Positions 45,265-55,293 are shown, counted from the first letter of the stretch. The stretch is DNA of 64,000 nt from an uncultured bacterium (GCA_947383145.1 CANDCH010000006.1:46318-110317), one strand, 5' to 3'. Notes: generated from the letters alone by a model not told the origin. Made by a program: numbers and translations.

Positions 45265-46782
45265 ATGAGACGCTCCGGCATTCTAATGCCCATTTCCTCT
45301 CTGTCCTCCCCCCACGGCATTGGCACAATGGGGGCCGCCGCCCGCCAGTTTGCGGATTTTTTGGCCGCCGGAGGACAGACCTGCTGGCAGATCCTCCCCA
45401 TCTGTCCCACCAGCTACGGGGACTCCCCCTACCAGTCCTTTTCCTCCTACGCGGGGAACCCCTATTTCATTGACCTGGACGATCTGGCGGCGGAGGGCCT
45501 GCTGGAGCCTGAGGAGTACCGGGACCTGAACTGGGGGGACGACCCCCGGTATGTGGACTACGGCCTGATGTACCAGACCCGCTACCCGGTGCTGAAAAAG
45601 GCGGCGGACCGCCTGCTGGCCGACCCTCCCGCCGGGTTTGAGGCGTTCTGCGCGGAGTCCCGGTGGCTGGAGGATTACGCCCTGTTCATGGCCTTGAAGG
45701 ACAGGCAGGGGGGCGAGCCCTGGTTCACCTGGGAGCCGGACCTCCGGCTGCGCCGTCCCGCCGCCCTGGCCGCCGCCCGGGAGGAGCTGGCGGACCAGAC
45801 CGCCTTTTGGAAGGCGGTGCAGTTCCTGTTCTTCCGGCAGTGGAGCGCCCTCAAGGCCTACGCCAACCGCAAAGGGGTGCAAATTATCGGCGACCTGCCC
45901 ATCTACGTGTCCGGGGACAGCGCCGACGTGTGGGCCAACCCGGACCAGTTCCAGCTGGATGAGAACGGCCTGCCCACCGAGGTGGCGGGTTGTCCCCCCG
46001 ACGGCTTTTCCGCCGACGGCCAGCTGTGGGGAAACCCACTGTTCCGCTGGGAGCGGATGAAGGAGGACGGCTACCGCTGGTGGCTGGAGCGCATTGCCTT
46101 CCAGTTTACCATCTACGATATGCTGCGCATCGACCACTTCCGGGGATTCGACTCCTACTACGCCATCCCCTACGGAGAGGCCACCGCGAAGAACGGCCGG
46201 TGGCGTCCCGGTCCCGGGCTGGACTTCTTCAAGGCGGTGAACCGGGAGCTGGGCAGGAAGGCGATCATCGCGGAGGATCTGGGCTTTCTCACGGACTCGG
46301 TGCGGGAGCTGCTGCGCAAAACGGGCTATCCCGGCATGAAGATTCTGGAGTTCGCCTTTGACAGCCGGGACAACGGCAGCGACTACCTGCCCCACCGCTA
46401 TCCCGCCCACTGCGTGGTCTACACCGGCACCCACGACAACGACACCATTCTGGGCTGGATGGCTTCCGCCCCCAGGAAGGATGTGTCCTTCGCCAAGGCG
46501 TACCTGCGCCTGAACAGCCGGGAGGGATATCACTGGGGAATGATGCGGGCAGCCTGGGCGTCTCCGGCGGATCTGGCGGTGATGCAGGCCCAGGACCTGT
46601 TGGGCCTGGGCAGCGAGGCCCGGATGAACGTCCCCTCCACCCTGGGGGAGAACTGGAAGTGGCGGGCCCTGCCCGGCGTGTTCACCCCCGCCCTGGCCGC
46701 GCGGCTGAAGCGGGAGGCCAGAGTATACCAGCGCCTGCCCAAAAAGGAGAGGCCTGCGGGGAAGCGCGGCGCCGGGAAATGA
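45265..46782 (+). CDS. malQ: 4-alpha-glucanotransferase (amylomaltase, GH77)
   Basis: 505 residues. Moves alpha-1,4-glucan segments between maltodextrins, releasing glucose. GH77 markers: SPHGIGTMG, SYGDSPYQSFSSYAGNPYFIDLD, GDLPIYVSGDSADVWANP, the nucleophile Asp in LRIDHFRGFDSYYAIP, acid/base Glu in IIAEDLGFLT and the stabiliser Asp in YTGTHDNDTILGW. AAAGGTGAGACC precedes the ATG. Last gene of the sugar locus, ended by the hairpin at 46878. Confidence 0.96.
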   Translation: MRRSGILMPISSLSSPHGIGTMGAAARQFADFLAAGGQTCWQILPICPTSYGDSPYQSFSSYAGNPYFIDLDDLAAEGLLEPEEYRDLNWGDDPRYVDYGLMYQTRYPVLKKAADRLLADPPAGFEAFCAESRWLEDYALFMALKDRQGGEPWFTWEPDLRLRRPAALAAAREELADQTAFWKAVQFLFFRQWSALKAYANRKGVQIIGDLPIYVSGDSADVWANPDQFQLDENGLPTEVAGCPPDGFSADGQLWGNPLFRWERMKEDGYRWWLERIAFQFTIYDMLRIDHFRGFDSYYAIPYGEATAKNGRWRPGPGLDFFKAVNRELGRKAIIAEDLGFLTDSVRELLRKTGYPGMKILEFAFDSRDNGSDYLPHRYPAHCVVYTGTHDNDTILGWMASAPRKDVSFAKAYLRLNSREGYHWGMMRAAWASPADLAVMQAQDLLGLGSEARMNVPSTLGENWKWRALPGVFTPALAARLKREARVYQRLPKKERPAGKRGAGK

Positions 46783-46877
46783 GAGCCGTCCCGAAAGGAG
46801 AAAGAAAGCCTTGGAATTGGATGAAGGCTTTGCAGGGACCAGTTACAATTTTGGTATCAATAAATCGTAGATTTTGT

Positions 46878-46923
46878 AGAAACGCGTCACTGATTCTCAG
46901 CTGAGGATCAGTGACGCGTTTCT
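46878..46923 (+). terminator. Terminator of the sugar locus
   Basis: 17-bp perfect stem (AGAAACGCGTCACTGAT and its complement) with a 12-base loop that itself pairs (TCTCAGCTGAGG); then ATAAAA. The bases from here to about 47020 show no gene beyond a 12-codon frame at about 46957 with a GGGAGACAGGTGA site, which I do not call. Confidence 0.85.
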
Positions 46924-47044
46924 ATAAAAACACATAAAAGGGAGACAGGTGATTTATGATGAAATCAATTATTCCAGTAAACTGCCCAGCATAGTGAAAA
47001 TGGGCAAACGAACTTGACCGCTCTATTGCCGCGGCGCCCGTGCG

Positions 47045-47154
47045 TGCAATAGATCCACGTCTATATTGCAAGATAAAATATGCATCTTGCATAAATTGCG
47101 GTTTATTCCACCTATTTACCTTGTATAGTGCAATAAAATATTTAATATATTGCA
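47045..47154. promoter_or_regulatory. Two identical-geometry operators upstream of the glnA promoter
   Basis: TGCAATA-N12-TATTGCA occurs twice: 47045-47070 and 47129-47154. Starts are 84 bp apart, eight helical turns. A third dyad, TGCAAGAT-N9-ATCTTGCA (47067-47091), overlaps the right half of the first. The second site ends eight bases before the -35, a typical activator position. The regulator is not identified. Confidence 0.7.
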
Positions 47155-47162
47155 AATTCGGC

Positions 47163-47191
47163 TTGACTTTTCCACGTTCCAAGGCTATACT
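47163..47191 (+). promoter_or_regulatory. Sigma-A promoter of glnA
   Basis: TTGACT (47163-47168), 17-base spacer, TATACT (47186-47191). Confidence 0.8.
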
Positions 47192-47208
47192 GGCCACAGT
47201 GCAGGCGA

Positions 47209-47259
47209 GAACAACGGCGTTCCAACCCGAAAGGGAGAGGAACGCCGTTTTCCATTTTT
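47209..47259 (+). promoter_or_regulatory. glnA leader attenuator (terminator with overlapping hexaloop hairpin)
   Basis: Terminator stem AACGGCGTTCC / GGAACGCCGTT (47213-47223, 47239-47249), then TTTTCCATTTTT. Overlapping its 5' arm, GAAC-AACGGC-GTTC (47209-47222) can form a short hairpin with a six-base loop having A at position 1 and G at position 4, the hallmark of ANTAR-protein RNA sites. The two structures exclude each other. An ANTAR gene follows glnA. Confidence 0.65.
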
Positions 47260-47283
47260 CCGAACAAGAAAGGGGATCTCATC

Positions 47284-48615
47284 ATGGGCTACAGCAGAGA
47301 GGACATCATCCGCATGGTGCGGGAGGAGGACGTGAAGTTCATCCGGATGCAGTTCACCGACATCTTCGGCCAGCTGAAAAACGTGGCCATCACCGCCTCG
47401 CAGATCGAAAAAGCGGTGGACAACCAAATCATGATCGACGGCTCGTCCATTGAGGGCTTCGTCCGCATCAACGAGTCAGACCAGTACCTCTGGCCCGATT
47501 TGGACAGCTTCGTCATCTTCCCCTGGCGGCCCCAGCACGGCAAGGTAGGGCGGCTGATCTGTGATGTGCACAACCCGGACGGTTCCTCCTTTGTGGGCGA
47601 CCCTCGGGGCGTGCTGGAGCGGGTGCTGGAGAAGGCGAAGGCCATGGGCTACGATACCTTTAACGTGGGCCCCGAGGCGGAATTCTTCCTGTTCCAGACC
47701 GACGAGGAGGGCAAGCCCACCACCAAGACCAACGACGAGGCGGGCTACTTCGACCTGGGCCCCCTGGACCACGGCGAGTCCACCCGGCGGGAGATTTGTC
47801 TGGCCCTGGAGGAAATGGGCTACGAGATTGAGGCCAGCCACCACGAGGTGGCCCAGGGCCAGCACGAGATCGACTTCAAGTACGCCCCCGCCCTCCAGTG
47901 CGCCGACAAGATTATGACCTTCAAGCTGGCGGTGAAAACGCTGGCCCAGAAAAACGGCCTCCACGCCACCTTCATGCCCAAGCCCATCTTCGGCATCAAC
48001 GGCTCCGGGATGCACACCAATATGTCCCTGTTCCGGGACGGGAAAAACGTGTTCTTCGACGAGAACGGTCCCAAGGGCCTGTCCAAGGAGGCATATTCCT
48101 TCATTGCCGGCATCCTGGCCCACATGAAGGGGATGGCCGCCGTCACCAACCCGCTGGTCAACTCCTACAAGCGGCTGGTGCCCGGGTACGAAGCCCCCTG
48201 CTATCTGGCCTGGTCCGCCTCCAACCGCTCCGCGCTGATCCGCATCCCCGCCGCCCGTGGTCAGGCCACCCGGGTGGAGCTGCGCTGCCCCGACCCGGCC
48301 TGTAACCCCTATTTGTCTCTGGCTGTTTGTCTGGCGGCGGGGCTGGACGGCATTGAGAAGGGTATGACCCCGCCGGAGGAGGTCGCCGAGAACATCTTCG
48401 CCATGACCCCGTCCGTCCGGAAGCGCCATGGGATCGAGGCCCTGCCCGGCTCCCTGGAGGAGGCCATTGCCGCCATGAAAAAGGACAAGCTGGTGATGGA
48501 CACCCTGGGCCAGCACGTTTCCAGCCAGTATATCGCAGGAAAAGAGGCAGAGTGGGACGAATACCGTACCCGCGTTTCCTCCTGGGAGCGGGACAAGTAT
48601 ATGATCAACTACTGA
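47284..48615 (+). CDS. glnA: Glutamine synthetase, type I (GSI-alpha)
   Basis: 443 residues. Makes glutamine from glutamate, ammonia and ATP. Motifs: [21 protein letters not shown], the ATP site [18 protein letters not shown], glutamate site [24 protein letters not shown]. The adenylylation-loop region of GSI-beta is absent, as in Firmicute GSI-alpha enzymes controlled by feedback. Short length (about 445) fits GSI-alpha. AGAAAGGGG lies before the ATG. Promoter, possible activator sites and an attenuator stand upstream; an ANTAR regulator is encoded 29 bases downstream. Confidence 0.97.
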   Translation: MGYSREDIIRMVREEDVKFIRMQFTDIFGQLKNVAITASQIEKAVDNQIMIDGSSIEGFVRINESDQYLWPDLDSFVIFPWRPQHGKVGRLICDVHNPDGSSFVGDPRGVLERVLEKAKAMGYDTFNVGPEAEFFLFQTDEEGKPTTKTNDEAGYFDLGPLDHGESTRREICLALEEMGYEIEASHHEVAQGQHEIDFKYAPALQCADKIMTFKLAVKTLAQKNGLHATFMPKPIFGINGSGMHTNMSLFRDGKNVFFDENGPKGLSKEAYSFIAGILAHMKGMAAVTNPLVNSYKRLVPGYEAPCYLAWSASNRSALIRIPAARGQATRVELRCPDPACNPYLSLAVCLAAGLDGIEKGMTPPEEVAENIFAMTPSVRKRHGIEALPGSLEEAIAAMKKDKLVMDTLGQHVSSQYIAGKEAEWDEYRTRVSSWERDKYMINY

Positions 48616-48644
48616 GACGGCGCGCCGGGAGAGGAGTGGTTGCT

Positions 48645-49190
48645 GTGGTTTCAATCATTGTGGCCTTTGAAAAACAGTCCAACTGCGACCGCCTCCGGGA
48701 GGCGCTGGAGAGCACGGGGGAATTTGCCTGCCTGACCTGCCGCAGCGCCGCCCAGGTGAAACGGGCGGTGGGCAAGCAGCGGGCGGCGCTGGTGGTGTGC
48801 GGCTTCAAGCTGGCGGACGAGAGCTGTGAAACGCTATATTACGATTTGCCCCAGTGGTGCGTCATGCTGATGGTGGCCCCCCAGGCGCGGCTGGACTTGT
48901 GCGCGGCTCCAGGCGTTTTCAAGCTGCCCGCCCCAGCGGGCCGGACAGAGCTGCTGGCCTCCGTACGGCTGCTGGCCCAGCTTGTCCAGGCGCGGGAGTC
49001 CCCCGCCCAGCGCTCGCCGGAGGAGCGGAAACTGGTGGAGCAGGCCAAGTCTGCGCTGATGGAGTACCAGGGCATGACGGAGGACGAGGCCCACCGCTTC
49101 CTCCAAAGGCGGAGCATGGATCAGCGGGCGCGGCTGGCGGACACCGCCCGTCAGGTGCTGGACGAGACGGGAGCGGGCAGGGACGCCTGA
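48645..49190 (+). CDS. ANTAR-domain antitermination regulator with degenerate receiver
   Basis: 181 residues. C-terminal ANTAR domain (about residues 120-175: RKLVEQAKSALMEYQGMTEDEAHRFLQRRSMDQRARLADTARQVL), which binds tandem hexaloop hairpins in nascent RNA and prevents terminator formation. The N-terminal ~110 residues have receiver-like alternation, but the place of the phospho-Asp reads AALVVCGFKLAD with no Asp, so it is a pseudo-receiver as in AmiR. GTG 48645 is placed by AGGAG nine bases upstream. Position right after glnA and the attenuators at 47209 and 55426 suggest control of nitrogen genes. What it senses is unknown; a contact with GlnA or the PII domain is speculation. Confidence 0.85.
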   Translation: MVSIIVAFEKQSNCDRLREALESTGEFACLTCRSAAQVKRAVGKQRAALVVCGFKLADESCETLYYDLPQWCVMLMVAPQARLDLCAAPGVFKLPAPAGRTELLASVRLLAQLVQARESPAQRSPEERKLVEQAKSALMEYQGMTEDEAHRFLQRRSMDQRARLADTARQVLDETGAGRDA

Positions 49191-49197
49191 AAAGCAG

Positions 49198-49237
49198 GGA
49201 CGGCGGCGCTCGGTGGGCCGCCGTCCTTCCGTATTTT
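49198..49237 (+). terminator. Hairpin terminator/attenuator between the ANTAR gene and gltB
   Basis: 10-bp stem GGACGGCGGC / GCCGCCGTCC (49198-49207, 49217-49226), then TTCCGTATTTT. It starts eight bases after the ANTAR stop. No clear promoter lies between it and gltB, so it may act as an attenuator that lets regulated read-through reach gltB. Confidence 0.7.
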
Positions 49238-49291
49238 AAGCTCGCCTTTCCGCCCGTGGGCGGGGAGACGCAGGAAAATGAGGTTTTGACC

Positions 49292-52200
49292 ATGAAGCAC
49301 AACGAGATGCGGCCCCGCGCCCCGCTGTATGACCCACGGTTTGAGCACGACGCCTGCGGCATCGGGGCGGTGGTGGACATCAAGGGCCGGAAAAGCCGCC
49401 AAACGGTGGACGACGCCCTGAAGATCGTGGAAAAGCTGGAGCACCGGGCGGGCAGGGACGCCAGGGGCGAAACCGGCGACGGCGTGGGCATTTTACTGCA
49501 AATTTCCCACCAATTCTTTGTGAAAGAATCGGAAAAATGCGGCTTCTCCCTGGATGGGGAGGGGGATTACGGGGTGGGGATGTTTTTCTTTCCCCAGGAC
49601 GCCCTTCGCCGCAACCAGGCGAAAAAGATGTTTGAGCTGATCGTCCAGCGGGAGGGCATGGAGTTTTTGGGCTGGCGGGAGGTGCCGGTCTGCCCCGGTG
49701 TGCTGGGCCGGAAGGCACTGGACAAAATGCCCCGGATCGTCCAGGGCTTCGTCCGCCGCCCGGAGCGGCTGGCAAAGGGCCTGGAGTTTGACCGCCGCCT
49801 GTACATCGCCCGCCGGGAGTTCGAGCAGTCCGGCGCGGATACCTATGTAGCCTCCCTGTCCAGCCGCACCATCGTCTACAAGGGGATGTTCCTGGTGGGC
49901 CAGCTGCGGCAGTTTTACCCCGATTTACAGGGTGAGGATTATACCTCCGCCATCGCCCTGGTGCACTCCCGGTTCTCCACCAACACCAATCCCTCCTGGG
50001 AGCGCGCTCACCCCAACCGTTTCATCCTCCACAATGGGGAGATCAACACCATTCGGGGCAATGCGGACCGGATGCTTGCCCGGGAGGAGACCATGTCCTC
50101 CCCGGTGTGGGAGGGGGAGCTGGACAAGGTGTTCCCCGTGGTGAACGCCAACGGCTCCGACTCGGCCATGCTGGACAATACGTTGGAATTTCTGGTCATG
50201 AGCGGTATGGAGCTGCCTCTGGCGGTGATGGTGTGTATCCCGGAGCCCTGGTGCAACGACCGCCTGTCCCGGGCCCGCCGGGACCTGTACCAGTATTACG
50301 CCGCGATGATGGAGCCCTGGGACGGCCCCGCGGCCATCCTGTTCTCCGACGGCGATCAGGTGGGGGCGGTGCTGGACCGCAACGGCCTGCGCCCCGCCCG
50401 GTACTATGTCACCGACGACGGCAGGCTGATCCTGTCCTCCGAGGTGGGGGTGCTGGACATCGACCCCGCCCATATTGTGCGGAAATCCCGGCTGGAGCCG
50501 GGGAAAATGCTGCTGGTGGACACCGTTCAGGGCCGGATCGTGGAGGACGACGAGCTCAAGGAGAACTATGCCGCCCGCAGCCCCTACGGCGAGTGGCTGG
50601 ACCGGAACCTGGTGCAGCTCCATGACCTGCCCATCCCCAACCACCGGGTGGAACAGTATACCCCGGAGCGCCGGGCTCAGGTGCAGAAGGCCTTCGGCTA
50701 CACCTGGGAGGACGTGAAGGACACCATCCTGCCCATGGCCCGCACGGGGGCGGAGCCCACCGCCGCCATGGGGGCGGACATCCCCCTGGCGGTGCTGGAC
50801 CGTCGGGACCGGCCGCTGTTCGACTATTTCCGGCAGCTCTTCGCCCAGGTGACCAACCCGCCCATCGACGCCATCCGGGAGGAGATCGTCACCGATACCA
50901 CCGTCTACGTGGGGGACGACGGCAATCTGCTGGAGGAGCGGGCCGACAACTGCCGGGTGCTTCAAATCCACAACCCTATTCTCACCTCGGTGGACCTGAT
51001 GAAGATCAAGGCCATGGACCGCCCCGGCTTTCATGTGGAGACCGTGTCCCTGCTGTACTTCAAAAATATGCCCCTGAAGCGGGCGCTGGATCAGATGAAG
51101 ATCGCCGCCGACCGGGCCTACCGCAACGGGGCCAACATCGTCATTCTGTCCGACCGGGGGGTGGACGAAAATCACGCGGCCATCCCGTCCCTGCTGGCGG
51201 TGTCCGCCCTGGAACAGCACCTGGTGCGCACCCGCAAGCGCACGGCGGTGTCCGTCATTCTGGAGTCCGCCGAGCCCCGGGACGTGCACCACTTCGCCGC
51301 CCTGCTGGGCTACGGGGCCCGGGCGGTGAACCCCTACCTGGCCCAGGAGACCATCGGCCAGCTGATTGACGAGGGGCTGCTGGACAAGGATTTCGGCGCG
51401 GCGGTGGACGACTACAACAGGGCTGTTTTGAAGGGCATCGTGAAGATCGCCTCCAAAATGGGCATATCCACCATCCAATCCTACCAGTCCGCCCAGATTT
51501 TCGAGGTGGTAGGCATCGCCAAGGACGTGGTGGACGAGTATTTTACCAACACCGTCTCCCGGGTGGGGGGTATCGGCCTCAGGGAAATTGAGCAAATGGT
51601 GGACCGGAATCACTCAAAAGCTTTTGACCCTCTTGGGCTGGGGGCGGACCCCACCCTGGACTCGGCGGGCGCCCACAAGGCCCGGGCGGGCAAGGAGGAC
51701 CATATGTACAGCCCCCAGGCCATCCACTTGCTCCAGGAGGCTGCCCGTCAGGGGGATTACGCCCTGTTCCAGCAATATTCCGCCCTGGTGGATGATGAGA
51801 ACTGCCCCCATACCCTCCGGGGGCTGATGGAGATGAAGTACGCCGAAACGCCCATCCCCCTGGAAGAGGTGGAGGGGGTGGACTCCATTGTCAAACGCTT
51901 CAAAACCGGGGCCATGAGCTACGGCTCCATCTCCCAGGAGGCCCACGAATGTCTGGCCCAGGCCATGAACCTGCTGGGAGGCAAGTCCAATTCCGGCGAG
52001 GGGGGCGAGCGGCCTGAGCGGCTGAAGGACCACCGCTGCTCCGCCATCAAGCAGGTGGCCTCCGGGCGGTTCGGGGTGACCAGCGAATATCTGGTGAGCG
52101 CCCAGGAAATCCAGATCAAAATGGCCCAGGGGGCCAAGCCGGGGGAGGGAGGCCACCTGCCGGGAAAGAAGGTGTACCCCTGGATCGCCAAAACCCGGTA

Positions 52201-53827
52201 CTCCACCCCTGGCGTGGCGCTGATTTCCCCGCCCCCCCACCACGACATCTACTCCATCGAGGACCTGGCCCAGCTCATCTACGACCTGAAAAACGCCAAC
52301 CGGCAGGCCCGGATCTCCGTCAAGCTTGTGAGCGAGGCGGGGGTGGGCACCGTGGCGGCGGGGGTGGCGAAAGCCGGGGCCCAGGTGATTCTCATCTCCG
52401 GCTGGGACGGCGGCACCGGGGCCGCCCCCCGCACCTCCATCCACCACGCCGGCCTGCCCTGGGAGCTGGGGCTGGCGGAGACCCACCAGACCCTCATCCA
52501 GAACGGCCTGCGCTCCCGGGTGGTGGTGGAGACCGACGGCAAGCTGATGACCGGGCGGGACGTGGCCATCGCCTGCATGCTGGGGGCGGAGGAGTTCGGC
52601 TTTGCCACCGCCCCCCTGGTCACCCTGGGCTGCGTTATGATGCGGGTGTGTAATCTGGACACCTGCCCCGTGGGGGTGGCCACCCAGAACCCAGAGCTGC
52701 GCAAGCGCTTCCGGGGCAGACCGGAGTACGTGGTCAACTTCATGCGTTTCATCGCCCAGGAGCTGCGGGAGCACATGGCGCGCCTGGGGGTGCGCACGGT
52801 GGACGAGCTGGTGGGCCGCACCGACCTGCTGAAACAGCGGGAGCGCTCCGTCAATGACCGGGCCGCCTCGGTGGATTTGTCCGCCATTCTGGGGAATCCC
52901 TACGTGGGCGGCGGGTATAAATCCCACTTCGACCCCGCCGACGTGTACGACTTCCAGTTGGAAAAGACGGTGGACGAGTCCGTTCTGCTCTCTAAGCTGG
53001 GCGGGGCGCTGAAAAAGGGCCGGAAAACTCAGATTTCCATGCCCGTCACCTCCACCGACCGGACGGTGGGGACGATTTTTGGTTCCGAGATCACCCGGCT
53101 CCACGGGGATCGGCTGGAGGAGGACACCTTCACAATCCATTGCGCCGGGGGCGGGGGCCAGTCCTTCGGGGCGTTCCTCCCCCGGGGCCTCGCCCTGGAG
53201 CTGGAGGGGGACGCCAACGACTACTTCGGCAAGGGGCTGTCCGGCGGCAAGCTGGCGGTGTTCCCGCCGAAAAACGCGCGTTTCCAGGCGGACGAAAATG
53301 TCGTCGTCGGCAATGTGGCCCTGTACGGCGCCACCTCCGGCAAGGCCTTCATCGCGGGAAAGGCCGGGGAGCGGTTTTGCGTGCGCAACTCCGGGGCGGT
53401 GGCCGTGGTGGAGGGCGTAGGCGGCCACGGCTGCGAGTACATGACCGGGGGCCGGGTGGTGGTGCTGGGGGAGACGGGCAAGAACTTCGCCGCCGGCATG
53501 AGCGGCGGCGTGGCTTATGTCTGGGACCCCCGGCGGGACCTGTATTTGCGGGTGAACAAGGAGCTGGTGTCCATCGAGCCTGTGGAGTCCAAGCACGACT
53601 TGGAGGAGCTGCGCTCCCTCATCGTTCAGCACGTGGAGGCCACAGGTTCTGAAAAGGGGAAGGCCATCCTGGCGGACTTCGAGCACAACGCCGCCAGCTT
53701 CAAAAAAATCCTGCCCAGGGATTACGATCGCATGCTCCGGGCCATCGCCCAGTGCGAGGAGCGGGGAATGGGCCGGGACGAGGCGGAGATGGAGGCGTTT
53801 TACGCCGTGACGGGAGGTGCCCGGTAA
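49292..53827 (+). CDS. gltB: Glutamate synthase, large (alpha) subunit
   Basis: 1511 residues. Transfers the amide of glutamine to 2-oxoglutarate. N-terminal class II glutaminase domain: nucleophile Cys22 in HDACGIGAVVDIKG, so a 21-residue propeptide is expected; central domain; FMN-binding synthase domain (SGWDGGTGAAPRTSIHHAGLPWELGLAE) with the 3Fe-4S cysteines in MRVCNLDTCPVGVATQ; C-terminal beta-helix of GxxGG repeats (AVVEGVGGHGCEYMTGGRVVVLGETGKNFAAGMSGG). ATG 49292 with TGAGG upstream; the open frame further upstream crosses the ANTAR gene and is not used. Ends with TAATG overlap into gltD. Confidence 0.96.
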   Translation: MKHNEMRPRAPLYDPRFEHDACGIGAVVDIKGRKSRQTVDDALKIVEKLEHRAGRDARGETGDGVGILLQISHQFFVKESEKCGFSLDGEGDYGVGMFFFPQDALRRNQAKKMFELIVQREGMEFLGWREVPVCPGVLGRKALDKMPRIVQGFVRRPERLAKGLEFDRRLYIARREFEQSGADTYVASLSSRTIVYKGMFLVGQLRQFYPDLQGEDYTSAIALVHSRFSTNTNPSWERAHPNRFILHNGEINTIRGNADRMLAREETMSSPVWEGELDKVFPVVNANGSDSAMLDNTLEFLVMSGMELPLAVMVCIPEPWCNDRLSRARRDLYQYYAAMMEPWDGPAAILFSDGDQVGAVLDRNGLRPARYYVTDDGRLILSSEVGVLDIDPAHIVRKSRLEPGKMLLVDTVQGRIVEDDELKENYAARSPYGEWLDRNLVQLHDLPIPNHRVEQYTPERRAQVQKAFGYTWEDVKDTILPMARTGAEPTAAMGADIPLAVLDRRDRPLFDYFRQLFAQVTNPPIDAIREEIVTDTTVYVGDDGNLLEERADNCRVLQIHNPILTSVDLMKIKAMDRPGFHVETVSLLYFKNMPLKRALDQMKIAADRAYRNGANIVILSDRGVDENHAAIPSLLAVSALEQHLVRTRKRTAVSVILESAEPRDVHHFAALLGYGARAVNPYLAQETIGQLIDEGLLDKDFGAAVDDYNRAVLKGIVKIASKMGISTIQSYQSAQIFEVVGIAKDVVDEYFTNTVSRVGGIGLREIEQMVDRNHSKAFDPLGLGADPTLDSAGAHKARAGKEDHMYSPQAIHLLQEAARQGDYALFQQYSALVDDENCPHTLRGLMEMKYAETPIPLEEVEGVDSIVKRFKTGAMSYGSISQEAHECLAQAMNLLGGKSNSGEGGERPERLKDHRCSAIKQVASGRFGVTSEYLVSAQEIQIKMAQGAKPGEGGHLPGKKVYPWIAKTRYSTPGVALISPPPHHDIYSIEDLAQLIYDLKNANRQARISVKLVSEAGVGTVAAGVAKAGAQVILISGWDGGTGAAPRTSIHHAGLPWELGLAETHQTLIQNGLRSRVVVETDGKLMTGRDVAIACMLGAEEFGFATAPLVTLGCVMMRVCNLDTCPVGVATQNPELRKRFRGRPEYVVNFMRFIAQELREHMARLGVRTVDELVGRTDLLKQRERSVNDRAASVDLSAILGNPYVGGGYKSHFDPADVYDFQLEKTVDESVLLSKLGGALKKGRKTQISMPVTSTDRTVGTIFGSEITRLHGDRLEEDTFTIHCAGGGGQSFGAFLPRGLALELEGDANDYFGKGLSGGKLAVFPPKNARFQADENVVVGNVALYGATSGKAFIAGKAGERFCVRNSGAVAVVEGVGGHGCEYMTGGRVVVLGETGKNFAAGMSGGVAYVWDPRRDLYLRVNKELVSIEPVESKHDLEELRSLIVQHVEATGSEKGKAILADFEHNAASFKKILPRDYDRMLRAIAQCEERGMGRDEAEMEAFYAVTGGAR

Positions 53828-55293
53828 TGGGAAAGCCCACTGGATTTTTGGAATTTGACCGCCGGGGAAATCCCGGTCAGCCGCCGCGTGAGCGCATCAG
53901 GCATTGGAACGAGTTCCACCCCATGCTCCCGGAGGAGGAGCGGCGAAGACAGGCGGCCCGGTGCATGGAGTGCGGAGTGCCCTTCTGCCAGTCCGGGGTG
54001 GAGCTGGGGGGTATGTTCACCGGGTGCCCCCTCCACAATTTGATCCCGGAATGGAACGACCTGGCGTACACCGGGAATCTGGACCAGGCACTGGCCCGCC
54101 TGACCAAGACCAACAGCTTCCCGGAGTTCACCGGTCGGGTGTGCCCCGCTCTGTGCGAGGCGGCCTGCACCTGCGGTCTCCACGGCGACCCGGTGACGGT
54201 GAAGGAAAACGAGCTTGCCGTCATTGAGGCGGGTTTCGTCTCGGGGGCCATGAAGCCCCATCCCCCGGAAGTGCGCACCGGGAAAAAGGTGGCGGTGGTG
54301 GGCAGCGGTCCGGCGGGACTGGCCGCCGCCCAGCAGCTCAACCGCCGGGGCCACGCCGTCGCCGTCTTCGAGCGGGAGGACCGGCCCGGAGGGCTTCTCA
54401 TGTACGGCATCCCCAATATGAAGCTGGAAAAGCAAATCATCCAGCGCCGGGTGGCGTTGATGGAGGCCGAGGGGGTGGTATTCCGCACCGGCTGCGACGT
54501 GGGCCGGGATATATCCGCCCAGCGGCTTTTGGAGGAATACGACGCGGTGATTTTATGCTGCGGCGCGAAAAAGCCCCGGTCCCTGTCCGCCGTCGAGGGA
54601 ATCAAGGGCGCGCATTTTGCCGTGGACTACCTCACCGCCGCCACCCGGACCCTGTTGGACGGGGCGGCCCCCATCGACGCCGCCGGGAAGGACGTGGTCA
54701 TCGTGGGGGGCGGCGACACGGGCAACGACTGCGTGGGCACCGCCATCCGGCAGGGGTGCCGCTCGGTGGTCCAACTGGAGATGCTGCCCAAACCCCCGGA
54801 CAGCCGGGCGGAAAACAACCCCTGGCCCCAGTGGCCCAGGATTTGCAAGACAGACTACGGCCAGGAGGAGGCCATCGCCCTGTTCGGGGCCGACCCCCGG
54901 CGGTATCAAGCCACGGTGAAGGAGTGCCGGACAGATGAATCCGGGGCGCTGTCCTCCATCGTCACCGTGCGGCTGGAGCCCAGGGAGGAAAGCGGCCGCC
55001 GGATTATGGCGGAGGTGGCCGGCTCGGAGGAGGAGCTTCCCTGCCAGCTTCTGCTCGTCGCGGCGGGCTTCCTTGGCCCGGAGGACTACGCCGCCGACGC
55101 CTTTGGTCTCAGCCGGGACGGGCGCTCCAACGTATCCACCGCCCCCGGCACGCATGCCACCGGGGTAGACGAAGTATTCGCCGCCGGGGATATGCGCCGG
55201 GGCCAGTCCCTGGTGGTATGGGCCATCGCCGAGGGCCGCGCCGCCGCCCGGGAAGTAGACGAATACCTCATGGGGTACAGCAGTCTGGAGTGA
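53827..55293 (+). CDS. gltD: Glutamate synthase, small (beta) subunit
   Basis: 488 residues. Passes electrons from NADPH through FAD and iron-sulfur clusters to GltB. N-terminal cysteine-rich ferredoxin-like part ([41 protein letters not shown]), FAD site [27 protein letters not shown] site [22 protein letters not shown] and a final [21 protein letters not shown]. Start overlaps gltB stop by one base, so the two are coupled and likely made in equal amounts. Confidence 0.96.
   Translation: MGKPTGFLEFDRRGNPGQPPRERIRHWNEFHPMLPEEERRRQAARCMECGVPFCQSGVELGGMFTGCPLHNLIPEWNDLAYTGNLDQALARLTKTNSFPEFTGRVCPALCEAACTCGLHGDPVTVKENELAVIEAGFVSGAMKPHPPEVRTGKKVAVVGSGPAGLAAAQQLNRRGHAVAVFEREDRPGGLLMYGIPNMKLEKQIIQRRVALMEAEGVVFRTGCDVGRDISAQRLLEEYDAVILCCGAKKPRSLSAVEGIKGAHFAVDYLTAATRTLLDGAAPIDAAGKDVVIVGGGDTGNDCVGTAIRQGCRSVVQLEMLPKPPDSRAENNPWPQWPRICKTDYGQEEAIALFGADPRRYQATVKECRTDESGALSSIVTVRLEPREESGRRIMAEVAGSEEELPCQLLLVAAGFLGPEDYAADAFGLSRDGRSNVSTAPGTHATGVDEVFAAGDMRRGQSLVVWAIAEGRAAAREVDEYLMGYSSLE

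Noticed and set aside
48854-49291. Upstream extension of the gltB frame
   Set aside because: Crosses the ANTAR gene in another frame and lacks motifs; GltB must start so that Cys22 follows a short propeptide at ATG 49292.
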